DNA of 57,170 nt from an uncultured Bacteroidales bacterium (GTDB lineage Bacteria > Bacteroidota > Bacteroidia > Bacteroidales > Muribaculaceae), in assembly GCA_902785925.1 (NCBI GenBank), contig CADAAI010000015.1, positions 83,675 to 140,844 on the forward strand. Reading direction: 5' to 3'. A model generated the notes under the pieces. It was not told the origin of the DNA and ran no database searches. It saw only the letters and a program-made list of their open reading frames with translations. A program made the position numbers and the translations under genes. Below, in pieces: positions 17,063 through 25,527 of the stretch (position 1 is the first letter of the stretch; every line of letters begins with the position of its first letter).

Positions 17063-18358
17063 TTATTCCTCGTCTTCTTCCTCGTCGCCAATCCACTCGG
17101 GGTCAAGCATGTTTTCATCGCCCATCTGGAACAAGACGTGCTTTTGCAGAACATCAGGATCAAGTTCCGACTCAAGTTGCATTGCCTTATAGCGTGGCCT
17201 AAGCACGAAAGCCTCAACTAAATAGGCAATCACAAAATACACTCCCACGAGTACCCACAGCGCGATGTACATGTGTCCCACTTGCGATAGAGAGGCACCA
17301 CTCACTTGCATCTGGACATAGGCCATCGATGCCCAATAGCCCGGTATTAATTCGCTTGCCACCTGCCAGTAAGGTGCCATCTGGTAATGCGGCCACGAAA
17401 CGCCAGTAAGGAATACGAAAATGATGGACGTGAACGCTAGCACAAGGAACACACCCTCGCGATTGTTCACAAAGATGCGCACCACCTGACACATGAACGA
17501 TGATGCTAAAAGGAATGGAACCATGAGCAAGAAAATTTCCATGAAACTGCCGTTCATTGGGAACTTGAAGATGAGAGGCACAATGTGAAGTGCAAATATT
17601 GCAGGGAAGAAATAATAAATCAAGTGCACCATCGCCTTGCCAATGAGCATAGCGCCAGGAGTGGCATTAGCCACATCGAGGCGGTCAATGCCCTTGTTGC
17701 GGCGGCGACGCCCAATGCTACCAGCATGAATCATAGCGACGCCAAGCATCATGCCCTGCTGCAACACATAGACAAGGATAAAGGGTAGTATCGCCGAGGC
17801 TATACCCATAGCAGTGTTGCCAAGTGGCACTTGTCGACTCTCGACCAAGCCTCCGTCAAGACTGATAACGCCTGCCACCTTCTCGCTCTGCAAGCGTGAA
17901 CCAGTCTCCATCTGCACACTGCTGAGTGCCGTGAGCATTGCCTTGTAGCGCATCATCACACCCATGTCGCAATAGAGCGACACATGCCCCTGCTCACCCC
18001 GACGCACCGACTCCTCAAAGTCGGCAGGGAAATATACTATTCCATAGCATTGCTTGCGTGCCATGAGATCACGCGCCTCGTTCATGTCATTGACATAATC
18101 CTTGACCCACACGTCAGGAGTGGCGTCAAGGTCACGAGCAAATTGGCGGCTCAGTTCCGAGCGGTCTTCATCGACCACTACAACAGCCTCGTCGTGCACT
18201 ATCTCAGGGTTGTAGATGAGAGAGTAAAGAGGCGGATAGACAACGGCAAGCACTACAAAGAAGATAATTACCGCCTCATCACGCCTGATGAGATTCACTT
18301 CCTGCCCCATCACTCGCCAAATGCTATGTAGCCAACCTTTTTTCTCTTTCTTCTCCAT
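17063..18358 (-). CDS. ABC-2-type permease, second of a pair
   Basis: 431 residues from the ATG at 18358, which lies 8 bases after the stop of the preceding gene; an upstream in-frame ATG (18388) would overlap it. Layout of ABC-2 exporters of the YhiI/YhgE type: one N-terminal membrane segment (about 27-47), a large periplasmic domain with EAVVVVDEDRSELSRQFARDL, then five C-terminal segments. The C-terminus is strongly acidic (EEEDEE). With the neighbouring permease and HlyD adaptor it should form an envelope exporter. No ATPase or TolC-like gene is present nearby. Confidence 0.85.
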   Translation of the reverse strand: MEKKEKKGWLHSIWRVMGQEVNLIRRDEAVIIFFVVLAVVYPPLYSLIYNPEIVHDEAVVVVDEDRSELSRQFARDLDATPDVWVKDYVNDMNEARDLMARKQCYGIVYFPADFEESVRRGEQGHVSLYCDMGVMMRYKAMLTALSSVQMETGSRLQSEKVAGVISLDGGLVESRQVPLGNTAMGIASAILPFILVYVLQQGMMLGVAMIHAGSIGRRRRNKGIDRLDVANATPGAMLIGKAMVHLIYYFFPAIFALHIVPLIFKFPMNGSFMEIFLLMVPFLLASSFMCQVVRIFVNNREGVFLVLAFTSIIFVFLTGVSWPHYQMAPYWQVASELIPGYWASMAYVQMQVSGASLSQVGHMYIALWVLVGVYFVIAYLVEAFVLRPRYKAMQLESELDPDVLQKHVLFQMGDENMLDPEWIGDEEEDEE

Positions 18359-18365
18359 AACAACA

Positions 18366-19529
18366 CTAAGGAATATAGAACGGATCAAGGCAATTCTTCT
18401 TGAGCTTCCACAGCATTGTCAATGGCAGGAAGCAGTAAAGAATAAGCGCCACATAATAAATTCCGGAGTAATACAAGTCGATACCATTTAATGCCTGATC
18501 GATACTAATCTTGAAATAGTACTTGATGGGCATAAGGTAACCGATGGGAGAAATCCACGAGTACATCGTCTCCTCGGGCAAAGAGAAACCGCAGAATGAG
18601 AACGACAGCATACCCAGCAGGGAGCAAATCGTTGAATCATACCTAAAGTTGGGCACAAGACAACAAATGAACAGCGCAAAGCTCTGGCAAGCAATTACAA
18701 GCAGGAACATCGCAATAATCATGTTCCAGGGATTACAGTTAAGCGGGAAGCCATAGACGCAGTACATCAAGTACTGAATCCACAATCCCACAGCAGTGAA
18801 AATGAAGGTGTGTGGAAACAGCTTGGTGAAAGTGGCAAGTGCAATAGAATTGCCTGCCGTGCGCATCCAGTTACGGCTAGTTCCTGCATGCCACTCCATT
18901 CCAATGCTGAACACAGTGACCAGCAGTACCAGCAATGCCAACAAACACGGCACAAACGAACTGCTCAGGTAATAATTGTAATTTTGCCACGGATTGTTGA
19001 GAGCATGAACGTGTGTAACAATAGGCTGCAGTGTAGCCGACACCATTTCTTTAGGCATACCCGCTGTAGTGAGAACACTGCTCACAATGCCGCCGTTGGC
19101 AAGCACGCTCAGAGTCTTAAAACCCTTAAACTGCATCGAGGCAGAAGCAAAGTAGGAATAATTGATGTAGAAACTCAATGTTGGCTTGTGATTGCTCAGT
19201 GCCTTAGTAGAGAAGTCACTAGGAATAAAGAAGAAGCCAAATACCTCACCCCGCTGCACAGCGTCGATAGCTTCCTGATAATTGCCGTAAGTTTTATCGA
19301 TACTCACCTGTGGAAAAGCCGACAGGTTGCGTGTAAGGTTGCGCGAGAGGTCGCTCTTATCGAGATCGACAAGACCAACTGGGGTGCGCTTCACCACGCC
19401 GTCCTCCATCAAGTCGAAGAAGAACCACGCACTGACAAGCGGCACAATGAGCATCATGCAGATGTAGATGGGCCTGCGAATCATCTGCTTCCATCCACGA
19501 AATACCGAATTGACAATTATGCGAAACAA
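18366..19529 (-). CDS. ABC-2-type permease, first of a pair
   Basis: 387 residues with a TTG start; no ATG lies in a suitable place upstream and the amphipathic beginning MFRIIVNSVFRGWKQM fits ABC-2 proteins. Same layout as its partner: N-terminal membrane segment, periplasmic domain with PVGLVDLDKSDLSRNLTRNL, then five C-terminal segments. The shared D/E-x-x-x-LSR motif shows the two permeases are related and probably heterodimerise. It begins 20 bases after the HlyD stop. Confidence 0.85.
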   Translation of the reverse strand: MFRIIVNSVFRGWKQMIRRPIYICMMLIVPLVSAWFFFDLMEDGVVKRTPVGLVDLDKSDLSRNLTRNLSAFPQVSIDKTYGNYQEAIDAVQRGEVFGFFFIPSDFSTKALSNHKPTLSFYINYSYFASASMQFKGFKTLSVLANGGIVSSVLTTAGMPKEMVSATLQPIVTHVHALNNPWQNYNYYLSSSFVPCLLALLVLLVTVFSIGMEWHAGTSRNWMRTAGNSIALATFTKLFPHTFIFTAVGLWIQYLMYCVYGFPLNCNPWNMIIAMFLLVIACQSFALFICCLVPNFRYDSTICSLLGMLSFSFCGFSLPEETMYSWISPIGYLMPIKYYFKISIDQALNGIDLYYSGIYYVALILYCFLPLTMLWKLKKNCLDPFYIP

Positions 19530-19549
19530 AACTGCTGCAAGTTAAATTG

Positions 19550-20728
19550 TTACTTGAGTATTACCGACATTCCCGGCCTAAAGTTCTCGATGGTCTTTAC
19601 TGGACGGGCTTTAACCTCAAAAGTCTTACTATCGTAATCACCATAGGCCTTAGTAGCGCCCCATGTGGCATAGCTACCCATGTCGCGCACATAGAAGATC
19701 TTCATCTTAGCCTCCTTGTTACCAAGGGCAGGTATCATAACATCAATCTCCTTGCCCATAGTAAGGTCGTTGAGACGTTCCTCGCGCACATTGAAAGCCG
19801 CCCACATGTCGTCGAGCTGCGAAATGGTCATGATGGGAGAGCCCATGATAACCAACTCACCCACATGAGGATAAATGCTTGCTATCTCGCCACTGCAAGG
19901 AGCTACCAGATACTTGTCCTCGAGCACCGCCTCAACCTCCTTGACAGTAGCCTCGGCAACATTTTCCATGCCTTTCGACGCTTCCTTATCTTCGGCTTGA
20001 GGACCATTCTGTGCCATCTCAAGTTGCGACTTAGCAGCTGCCACAGCAGCTGTTGCGGCATCGAAAGCAGCCTTAGCCTCATCGCGCTTCTGAGCACTCA
20101 CCACACCCTCATTAAAGAGGTTGTCGAGTCGTTCAAAAGTCTTGCGTGCTATCTCCTCGGCTGCTTGAGCCTGCTCAACCATCTTTTGCGCCGAATTGAT
20201 AATCTCATAACGAGTGCCACGCTCTACCTTCTTGTTTTGACTCGAAGCCACATTTTTCATCTCCTTGGCTTTCGACAGAGTGGCATCGGTAGTTGACGAA
20301 TAAATCTTGGCAAGTCGCTGGCCCTTTACTACATAGTCGCCTTCCTTCACATAGAGTTCTACAAGGCGTCCAGCCAACTTGCCCGACACACGCACCACAT
20401 CACAGTCGGCTTGACCTTGGACGGTCTTATCGGCCGGCTTGAGGTGCAGGATGCCCCAAATCGCCATTCCTGCCACCACTGCAATGAGAATGAGCATTGC
20501 CATGATGATTGACAAGCGCTTGAGCTGACGAATCTTGCGGCGTTTTGCTTTCTCCTCCTTTTCCTGTTCTTCTTTGGTCTTAGGTCGGTCTTGGGGCTTA
20601 GGCTCGACAGCAGGTTTTTGCACCTCTTTGTCTTGAGCTTTAAGCTTTGGCTCGATAGTAGGTTTTTGCACCTCATTAACTTGCGTTGTGTCTTGAGGTT
20701 TCAAATCACTCTTCTTGTCCTTACTCAT
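19550..20728 (-). CDS. HlyD/EmrA-family periplasmic adaptor
   Basis: 392 residues. N-terminal cytoplasmic tail (1-65) is a Lys/Pro/Glu repeat (VQKPTIEPK, VQKPAVEPK), unusual for the family; one membrane segment (about 73-93); then split lipoyl halves around a coiled-coil hairpin (KAKEMKNVASSQNK and the Ala-rich AKAAFDAATAAVAAAKSQLEM) and a beta-barrel end with FRPGMSVIL. It should bridge the two permeases to an outer membrane channel. The matching TolC protein is not in the window. Order HlyD, permease, permease is standard. Confidence 0.92.
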   Translation of the reverse strand: MSKDKKSDLKPQDTTQVNEVQKPTIEPKLKAQDKEVQKPAVEPKPQDRPKTKEEQEKEEKAKRRKIRQLKRLSIIMAMLILIAVVAGMAIWGILHLKPADKTVQGQADCDVVRVSGKLAGRLVELYVKEGDYVVKGQRLAKIYSSTTDATLSKAKEMKNVASSQNKKVERGTRYEIINSAQKMVEQAQAAEEIARKTFERLDNLFNEGVVSAQKRDEAKAAFDAATAAVAAAKSQLEMAQNGPQAEDKEASKGMENVAEATVKEVEAVLEDKYLVAPCSGEIASIYPHVGELVIMGSPIMTISQLDDMWAAFNVREERLNDLTMGKEIDVMIPALGNKEAKMKIFYVRDMGSYATWGATKAYGDYDSKTFEVKARPVKTIENFRPGMSVILK

Positions 20729-20760
20729 TATTAATTATATTAATTATTTTAGACTATAAT

Positions 20761-21789
20761 TTATTTCTTTGGAGCAACATAGTTCATGTGCACCTTCTCG
20801 ATATCGAGGGCTCCATCCTTGTCGATATTAACGCGCACGAGATAGTCGCCTGGTTCGGGACTGTTGCGCTCGCTCATTGAGTCGAGAGTGAGGAAGTAAA
20901 CGGCATTGAACACTTGCTCATCCCACTTGTGCACATGTCCGCAGAATACAATCGATGCGTTCCACTTGTCGAACTGCTTGAGGAGGAAGTAGGCCTCCTC
21001 GCGAGGGAATGTAGAGGCAAACTGCATGGTCTGTGGCAGGAAGATGTTGGTGTGGCTGAAGACGAAGGTGTAGCGATAATTGAAATAGTCTTTACCATCA
21101 AGCACACCTTGCTCAATAAGGTCAACCTGCAATTTCCCAAGCGTGCCGCTAGCTGTATCGAGGAAAATGAAGTGGTCATATATTGATTTACCATTATTAT
21201 CATCTCCAACATATATGTCAAACGTGTAGAACGAAGAGCCAAAGATGTTGCTCCACAGAGCCCAGCCGTTATGAGTGAGATCGTGGTTGCCTACCACTGG
21301 GAAGAATGGGAATTGGATGTCACGGTACTCAGTGCCGATAGGGAATTTGGCACCCTTGCGGTAGTACTCATGAGTATTCTCGTCGAAAGTGTAATACTTC
21401 TCTACATATTTTGCTTTGTTATCAGAAATGCAATTCTGAAGATTAATGTAATATTGGGGCTTAGTGTCGGCGATGTCTCCAAGATGGCAGAAGAACAAGT
21501 CATCGTTGTCAAAGCCTATTTGAAACATCTCGTTCATACGTCCCAAGTCGGTGGTGATGTGACTGTCGGCTCCAACGAGGAACGAATATCCGTCCTCGGT
21601 AAAATCGACCAAATCGTAGTCGAACTTCTGCTCCAAATTATTCTCCTGAAAATATTTGTAGGACATTTCCACACGGTCCTCAACAGCAGTATTTCCCATG
21701 AGCACGCCCTGGGGACTTACTTTTTCGCACGAAGTGTTGCTCAATGCAATAGCAGCCAATGCTGCGATAAATATATATTTAGCTTTCAT
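20761..21789 (-). CDS. Calcineurin-like metallophosphoesterase lipoprotein
   Basis: 342 residues from the ATG at 21789 (an ATG five codons upstream overlaps the preceding stop). Lipobox LSNTSC anchors it at Cys21 (counted from the chosen start). The metallophosphoesterase motifs appear in order: GADSH, HLGDIAD, VGNHDLTHNG, FSHTN and FCGHVHKWD, giving the Asp, His and Asn ligands of a two-metal site. Substrate unknown; in this position a phospholipid head group or lipid-linked phosphate is plausible but unproven. It sits 32 bases before the HlyD gene. Confidence 0.88.
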   Translation of the reverse strand: MKAKYIFIAALAAIALSNTSCEKVSPQGVLMGNTAVEDRVEMSYKYFQENNLEQKFDYDLVDFTEDGYSFLVGADSHITTDLGRMNEMFQIGFDNDDLFFCHLGDIADTKPQYYINLQNCISDNKAKYVEKYYTFDENTHEYYRKGAKFPIGTEYRDIQFPFFPVVGNHDLTHNGWALWSNIFGSSFYTFDIYVGDDNNGKSIYDHFIFLDTASGTLGKLQVDLIEQGVLDGKDYFNYRYTFVFSHTNIFLPQTMQFASTFPREEAYFLLKQFDKWNASIVFCGHVHKWDEQVFNAVYFLTLDSMSERNSPEPGDYLVRVNIDKDGALDIEKVHMNYVAPKK

Positions 21790-21797
21790 TGTCATTC

Positions 21798-22526
21798 TTA
21801 CCATTTATATTTTAAACCTACTTTTACCGAACCCTCATATTTACTTGCCAACTGGCTCATAGAACCTGCCGGACGAATGTTGAACTCTCCAAAGAGATTC
21901 CAACGCTCCTTAATCTTAGCATACCAACGGATACCCCAGTTGATGTTCCAGTTCTCATAGTAGAAATCGTCGTAGTTGCGGAAGAACAAGCCCACATTCC
22001 AAGGGTTGTCGCGGTGACGGATGTTTGCACCGAAGCCAAAAGTGAGCAGTGGTGTCTCGGTATATCCCCACCCGATGCCCCACACGTGGCTGTGATAGTG
22101 CACCAGTGTCTCGCCAAGACGAATATCAACGTAAGCGCTCTCCCAAGTTGCCGAGATGTTGTAGGCCATCTCATGGAAACCAAACTTGTGATAGAAGTTG
22201 TACATAATCTTACCATCAAAAGAAATGTTACCATATTTCAATGGCAAGCGGTAACCGCCCTGCACATCAACTGAGAACAATTCCTTACCAAACTGCATCT
22301 GGGCATCGCCGCCCACATGCCAACGTGGAGTGAGGTGACGCGTATAAGAAACCGCAAGGCCTCCAAAACCATCGGTGACAACGTTGTTACCACCCATCGC
22401 ATAGCCCGAGATTTCGTTCTTGTGCTCGCCGTCAAATGTCTTGTAAGGGATATAGCTGTTGGTTTGCTGAGCCAATCCCGAGACAAATGCCGTGGTTAAA
22501 AATACTAATGTAATGATCTTTTTCAT
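21798..22526 (-). CDS. Outer membrane beta-barrel protein, function unknown
   Basis: 242 residues. Signal peptide ending SGLAQ, then alternating aromatic/polar strands typical of an 8- to 12-strand barrel (for example VGLFFRNYDDFYYENWNINW), ending in Trp (GSVKVGLKYKW), a usual C-terminal signal for Bam-inserted proteins. No family recognised. It overlaps or abuts the phosphoesterase start and follows the PAP2-barrel gene, so it is likely co-expressed with them. Confidence 0.8.
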   Translation of the reverse strand: MKKIITLVFLTTAFVSGLAQQTNSYIPYKTFDGEHKNEISGYAMGGNNVVTDGFGGLAVSYTRHLTPRWHVGGDAQMQFGKELFSVDVQGGYRLPLKYGNISFDGKIMYNFYHKFGFHEMAYNISATWESAYVDIRLGETLVHYHSHVWGIGWGYTETPLLTFGFGANIRHRDNPWNVGLFFRNYDDFYYENWNINWGIRWYAKIKERWNLFGEFNIRPAGSMSQLASKYEGSVKVGLKYKW

Positions 22527-22547
22527 GTATCGTGGTTTATAATTTAT

Positions 22548-24311
22548 TTAAAACGAAACACATAACGCACCGCCGAGCACCCATTGGTGCAGATTTTTCT
22601 TCACACTTGAGTGTGCCGGCTTGGTCATGTCCCAATCACAGAATATTTTTATCGTGTCGACGGTATCGGGCGACAGACCTTGCATCAACCCCAAGGGGTT
22701 ATAGGATGCAGTGAAGGTCTTGCGGCTATAGTCATAGTCGCAGAATACACGCCACGAGAAGGAGTTTTTGTGAGCATAGGTAAGAGAGATGCCTGTGCCA
22801 AATTTAAATGAATTGGTTGCCGAGACATCGATATAGTCCCAACTGTAATCGACTACTTTATCACTAAGTATGAATTCTGGCACACTACTATCTATTAAGC
22901 TCTCGGCATTAAATTCAAGCTGATTGCCCGAGTAGCTGGCATTGATGTCGATAGCATCCATGATGCTACGGCCAAAGAGAAGTTTCGAACCCAGCGCAAA
23001 ACGTGACGAGAATGGCCAACTGAAATACACGCCAGCATCGGCAGCAAACTCGGTGATGTGGTCGCTCTCTATTGTCAAAGCTATTTTCTGGACTGAATTC
23101 TCAAGCATTGGGTCGTTTAAAAACTCCTGAATATCCTTCTCCTCGCTCAAAGCGAAGGAGCTCCACCCATTGATAGGAGTTGCTTTAACACGCAGACGAC
23201 CGCCCACGCCAATGTAAGGGTTGAAGAAATAAGCGCCTTCAGCGCCTACTGCTGTTGCCGAACGGAATTTGAGCTGCAACGGCTCGTCGGTACTGGAGCT
23301 TTCTCCGTCAAGAATCTCGCTTGGAATGTTGAAATTAAACGCAGGTAGTGTCAGGTTCTTATTGCCAAGTCCTATACCCATCGAGATGGCGAAGAACGAC
23401 GGATTGGCGCGCAGGTCGGGATAGACGCTCAGGTCGCCTCGCTGCAAGCCTCGATTCTTGAAAAGAAGGTCCATCAGTCCATAACCCAACTCCACCGAAA
23501 GGATACCGATTCCGGCACCCGATAGCACGTCACTAATCCAATGACGGTTGTTGAGCACTCGCATCACACCTGTTGCTGTGGCAAGAGTATAGGCACCAAC
23601 CGAGTACCAGGGCGAGCGAGTCAAGCCATACTCCTTGTGCAAGATTGTAGCTGCAAGAAACGCCGTGGCGGTATGGCCACTGGGCCAAGAGTTGCGAGTG
23701 GAGCCGTCGGGGCGCATTTCGCTGGCAGTGTACTTGATGCCGTTGACCAAGCCAGCCATGATGGCTGCCGATGCAGCCGACGAAGCCCAGAATCGGGGCC
23801 AGTCACTTCGGCTCTCAACTCCTGCTATTTTCAGACCAATAGTGAGTGCCAACGGCACATATTGAGTGTAGTTGTCTATCTCATTGTGGAAATTGGTCTT
23901 TATAAGACGAATCTTGGTGTTGGGATTGTTGTAATCCTGACGGAAAGCCGTTTTTTCACTCTTGGCAATGAGTCCGGATAAGAAGAGTGGAATTCCCACC
24001 CAAGTTTGGTCGTCGAGGAACTTATAGGGCTTGACTGCGGGGTTGGTGCGACTCTTGATGAAGTTGAAGTCGGGAGCCTTGGGAGGCTCATAGAGCTTGA
24101 CTGCGGGCTTTGCTTGGTTATCTTCGTTGTCATCATAGGCAGTAGCTTCTACAACAGTCTCTTGGAGCTTGGCTGCAGTCACATCATCCACAACAACAGA
24201 AAATGGCTCCTGTGCAAGAGAAAATGCTATAGAATCAGTCTCTTGCGCAGCAGCCAAGCCGCATCCAGTAATGGCAACTATCGTCGCCAATATCAAAAAT
24301 CGCTGTTTCAC
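22548..24311 (-). CDS. PAP2-type phosphatase fused to a C-terminal beta-barrel
   Basis: 587 residues, GTG start overlapping the preceding stop (GTGA). Signal peptide ending GLAAA. PAP2 motifs: KYTASEMRP (the KX6RP form, about 200-208), NSWPSGHTA and RVLNNRHWISDV, all catalytic residues present. From about residue 300 the chain changes to alternating strands ending in Phe (GGALCVSF), reading as an outer membrane barrel. Such a layout would place lipid-phosphate dephosphorylation at the outer membrane or periplasm; LPS lipid A or undecaprenyl pyrophosphate are candidate substrates. Confidence 0.88.
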   Translation of the reverse strand: MKQRFLILATIVAITGCGLAAAQETDSIAFSLAQEPFSVVVDDVTAAKLQETVVEATAYDDNEDNQAKPAVKLYEPPKAPDFNFIKSRTNPAVKPYKFLDDQTWVGIPLFLSGLIAKSEKTAFRQDYNNPNTKIRLIKTNFHNEIDNYTQYVPLALTIGLKIAGVESRSDWPRFWASSAASAAIMAGLVNGIKYTASEMRPDGSTRNSWPSGHTATAFLAATILHKEYGLTRSPWYSVGAYTLATATGVMRVLNNRHWISDVLSGAGIGILSVELGYGLMDLLFKNRGLQRGDLSVYPDLRANPSFFAISMGIGLGNKNLTLPAFNFNIPSEILDGESSSTDEPLQLKFRSATAVGAEGAYFFNPYIGVGGRLRVKATPINGWSSFALSEEKDIQEFLNDPMLENSVQKIALTIESDHITEFAADAGVYFSWPFSSRFALGSKLLFGRSIMDAIDINASYSGNQLEFNAESLIDSSVPEFILSDKVVDYSWDYIDVSATNSFKFGTGISLTYAHKNSFSWRVFCDYDYSRKTFTASYNPLGLMQGLSPDTVDTIKIFCDWDMTKPAHSSVKKNLHQWVLGGALCVSF

Positions 24312-24748
24312 TTGATGATTGTGTGCTCGTTAGTAAAGTGGAGCTCAGTGCCGTCGTTGAGCAACAGAGTGAGATCTCCATTCTTTATCTCGCGACCCAT
24401 GTAAACCACGTCGGCTCCTGGGTGATTCTTGCTCAGATACATCTGAATCTTGCCAGGCACCATGCGAATGGGCACACTAGCACTGCGGCAATCAACAATC
24501 ATCCAATGCCCGTCCTTATCAAACTCGACGGTGGCGTCGTTGTCGAGCAAAACGCAAGTGCGGTTTTTCATGTCCTTGGTCTTGTTCTTCACAGCCTTTA
24601 CCACTTTGTTGGATGGGAAATAGGATTGCACAGTCCTCTGACCCAAATCAGGAATCTTGTTAAATGGGATTTCTACGAGATTGTCGTCGGCCAGAAGATT
24701 ACCAGCCATCAACGCTATTGTTGCTAGAGCGAGAAAAAACCTTTTCAT
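24308..24748 (-). CDS. PepSY-like (DUF2874-type) secreted protein
   Basis: 146 residues. Signal peptide ending GNLLA, then two similar halves: one with IPFNKIPDLGQRTVQSYFP and VLLDNDATVEFDKDGHW, the other with VPGKIQMYLSKNHPGADV and LLLNDGTELHF. This duplicated helix-plus-sheet layout is that of the BLIP-like PepSY proteins of Bacteroidetes. They are periplasmic; their role is not established. It overlaps the PAP2 gene by 4 bp, implying coupled translation. Confidence 0.85.
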   Translation of the reverse strand: MKRFFLALATIALMAGNLLADDNLVEIPFNKIPDLGQRTVQSYFPSNKVVKAVKNKTKDMKNRTCVLLDNDATVEFDKDGHWMIVDCRSASVPIRMVPGKIQMYLSKNHPGADVVYMGREIKNGDLTLLLNDGTELHFTNEHTIIK

Positions 24749-24778
24749 AATAAGTTATGTTTTAGTGGGTTATTTTAG

Positions 24779-25399
24779 TTATTGATTAGACGTATTGGTT
24801 TCGGAATTGCCATCCACTTCGGGAGTAGTGCTGCCGTCAACTACGGGAGTACCCTTTGCGACGGGAGCGATAGTCGCATTGTAACGAGCATTGAGTCCCT
24901 CGGCCACCTCGTTGGTAACATCCCATTTGGGATTGATAAACATTGCCGCCTCCTTGCGCAGCACCGCGTCGTAGTCGTTGCGCACTGCATAGTCGGCGAG
25001 GAAGAGGTCAATCTCGTTTGCGAGCTTCATTTGCTCGTTGTTGAGTTGCTGCTCCATCTTCTTCTGCATGTCTTCCATTTCTTTTTGAGCGTTATCCTGC
25101 ATCTGCTCGAGCTTCTTTTGGTCAGCCTCAAAGGCCTTTTGGGTCTTGTACTGGTTGTTCTTGTACTTTGTCTGGACCTGATTGTAGAAGGTCTCTATCT
25201 GCTTACGCTTCTTGGCCTCGGCCTGCTGAAACTCGTTCTTTAGTTTGTTTTGCAACTGCAAATATTGCTGTGCAACAACATATTGCTGATATAGCTGATT
25301 CTCGTCTATATATCTAATAGTGAATGGTTTAGTAGCCACATCCTGTGCAGCCACACTCATTGCCAGCAAAGCAAATACTATAAATAAATTTCCTTTCAT
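24779..25399 (-). CDS. OmpH/Skp-like periplasmic chaperone
   Basis: 206 residues from the ATG at 25399, chosen because it places the signal peptide (MKGNLFIVFALLAMSVAAQ) at the terminus. A strand opening IRYIDENQLYQQY precedes a long charged coiled coil (about 40-125, rich in Gln, Lys and Glu), then a C-terminal strand-helix, as in Skp/OmpH, which holds unfolded outer membrane proteins. The tail after about 180 is Thr/Gly-rich. It is first in the envelope run; TAGATTTG on the minus strand at 25501-25508 is a -7 candidate about 100 bp upstream. Confidence 0.85.
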   Translation of the reverse strand: MKGNLFIVFALLAMSVAAQDVATKPFTIRYIDENQLYQQYVVAQQYLQLQNKLKNEFQQAEAKKRKQIETFYNQVQTKYKNNQYKTQKAFEADQKKLEQMQDNAQKEMEDMQKKMEQQLNNEQMKLANEIDLFLADYAVRNDYDAVLRKEAAMFINPKWDVTNEVAEGLNARYNATIAPVAKGTPVVDGSTTPEVDGNSETNTSNQ

Positions 25400-25500
25400 T
25401 TGTATTGTAATTATATTTTTGTGCTTAGACAATTTACTAAACTATATGTTTAATTAACCATAAAAAAGTGTGCAAATTTCGTCAAAATAGTTGAAAATTG

Positions 25501-25508
25501 CAAATCTA
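25501..25508 (-). promoter_or_regulatory. -7 promoter box upstream of the OmpH-like gene
   Basis: TAGATTTG on the minus strand matches TAnnTTTG exactly and lies between the U32 and OmpH-like genes. The -33 position carries no clear TTTG, so strength is uncertain. Confidence 0.4.
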
Positions 25509-25527
25509 TACCAAAAAACAAGTGAAA

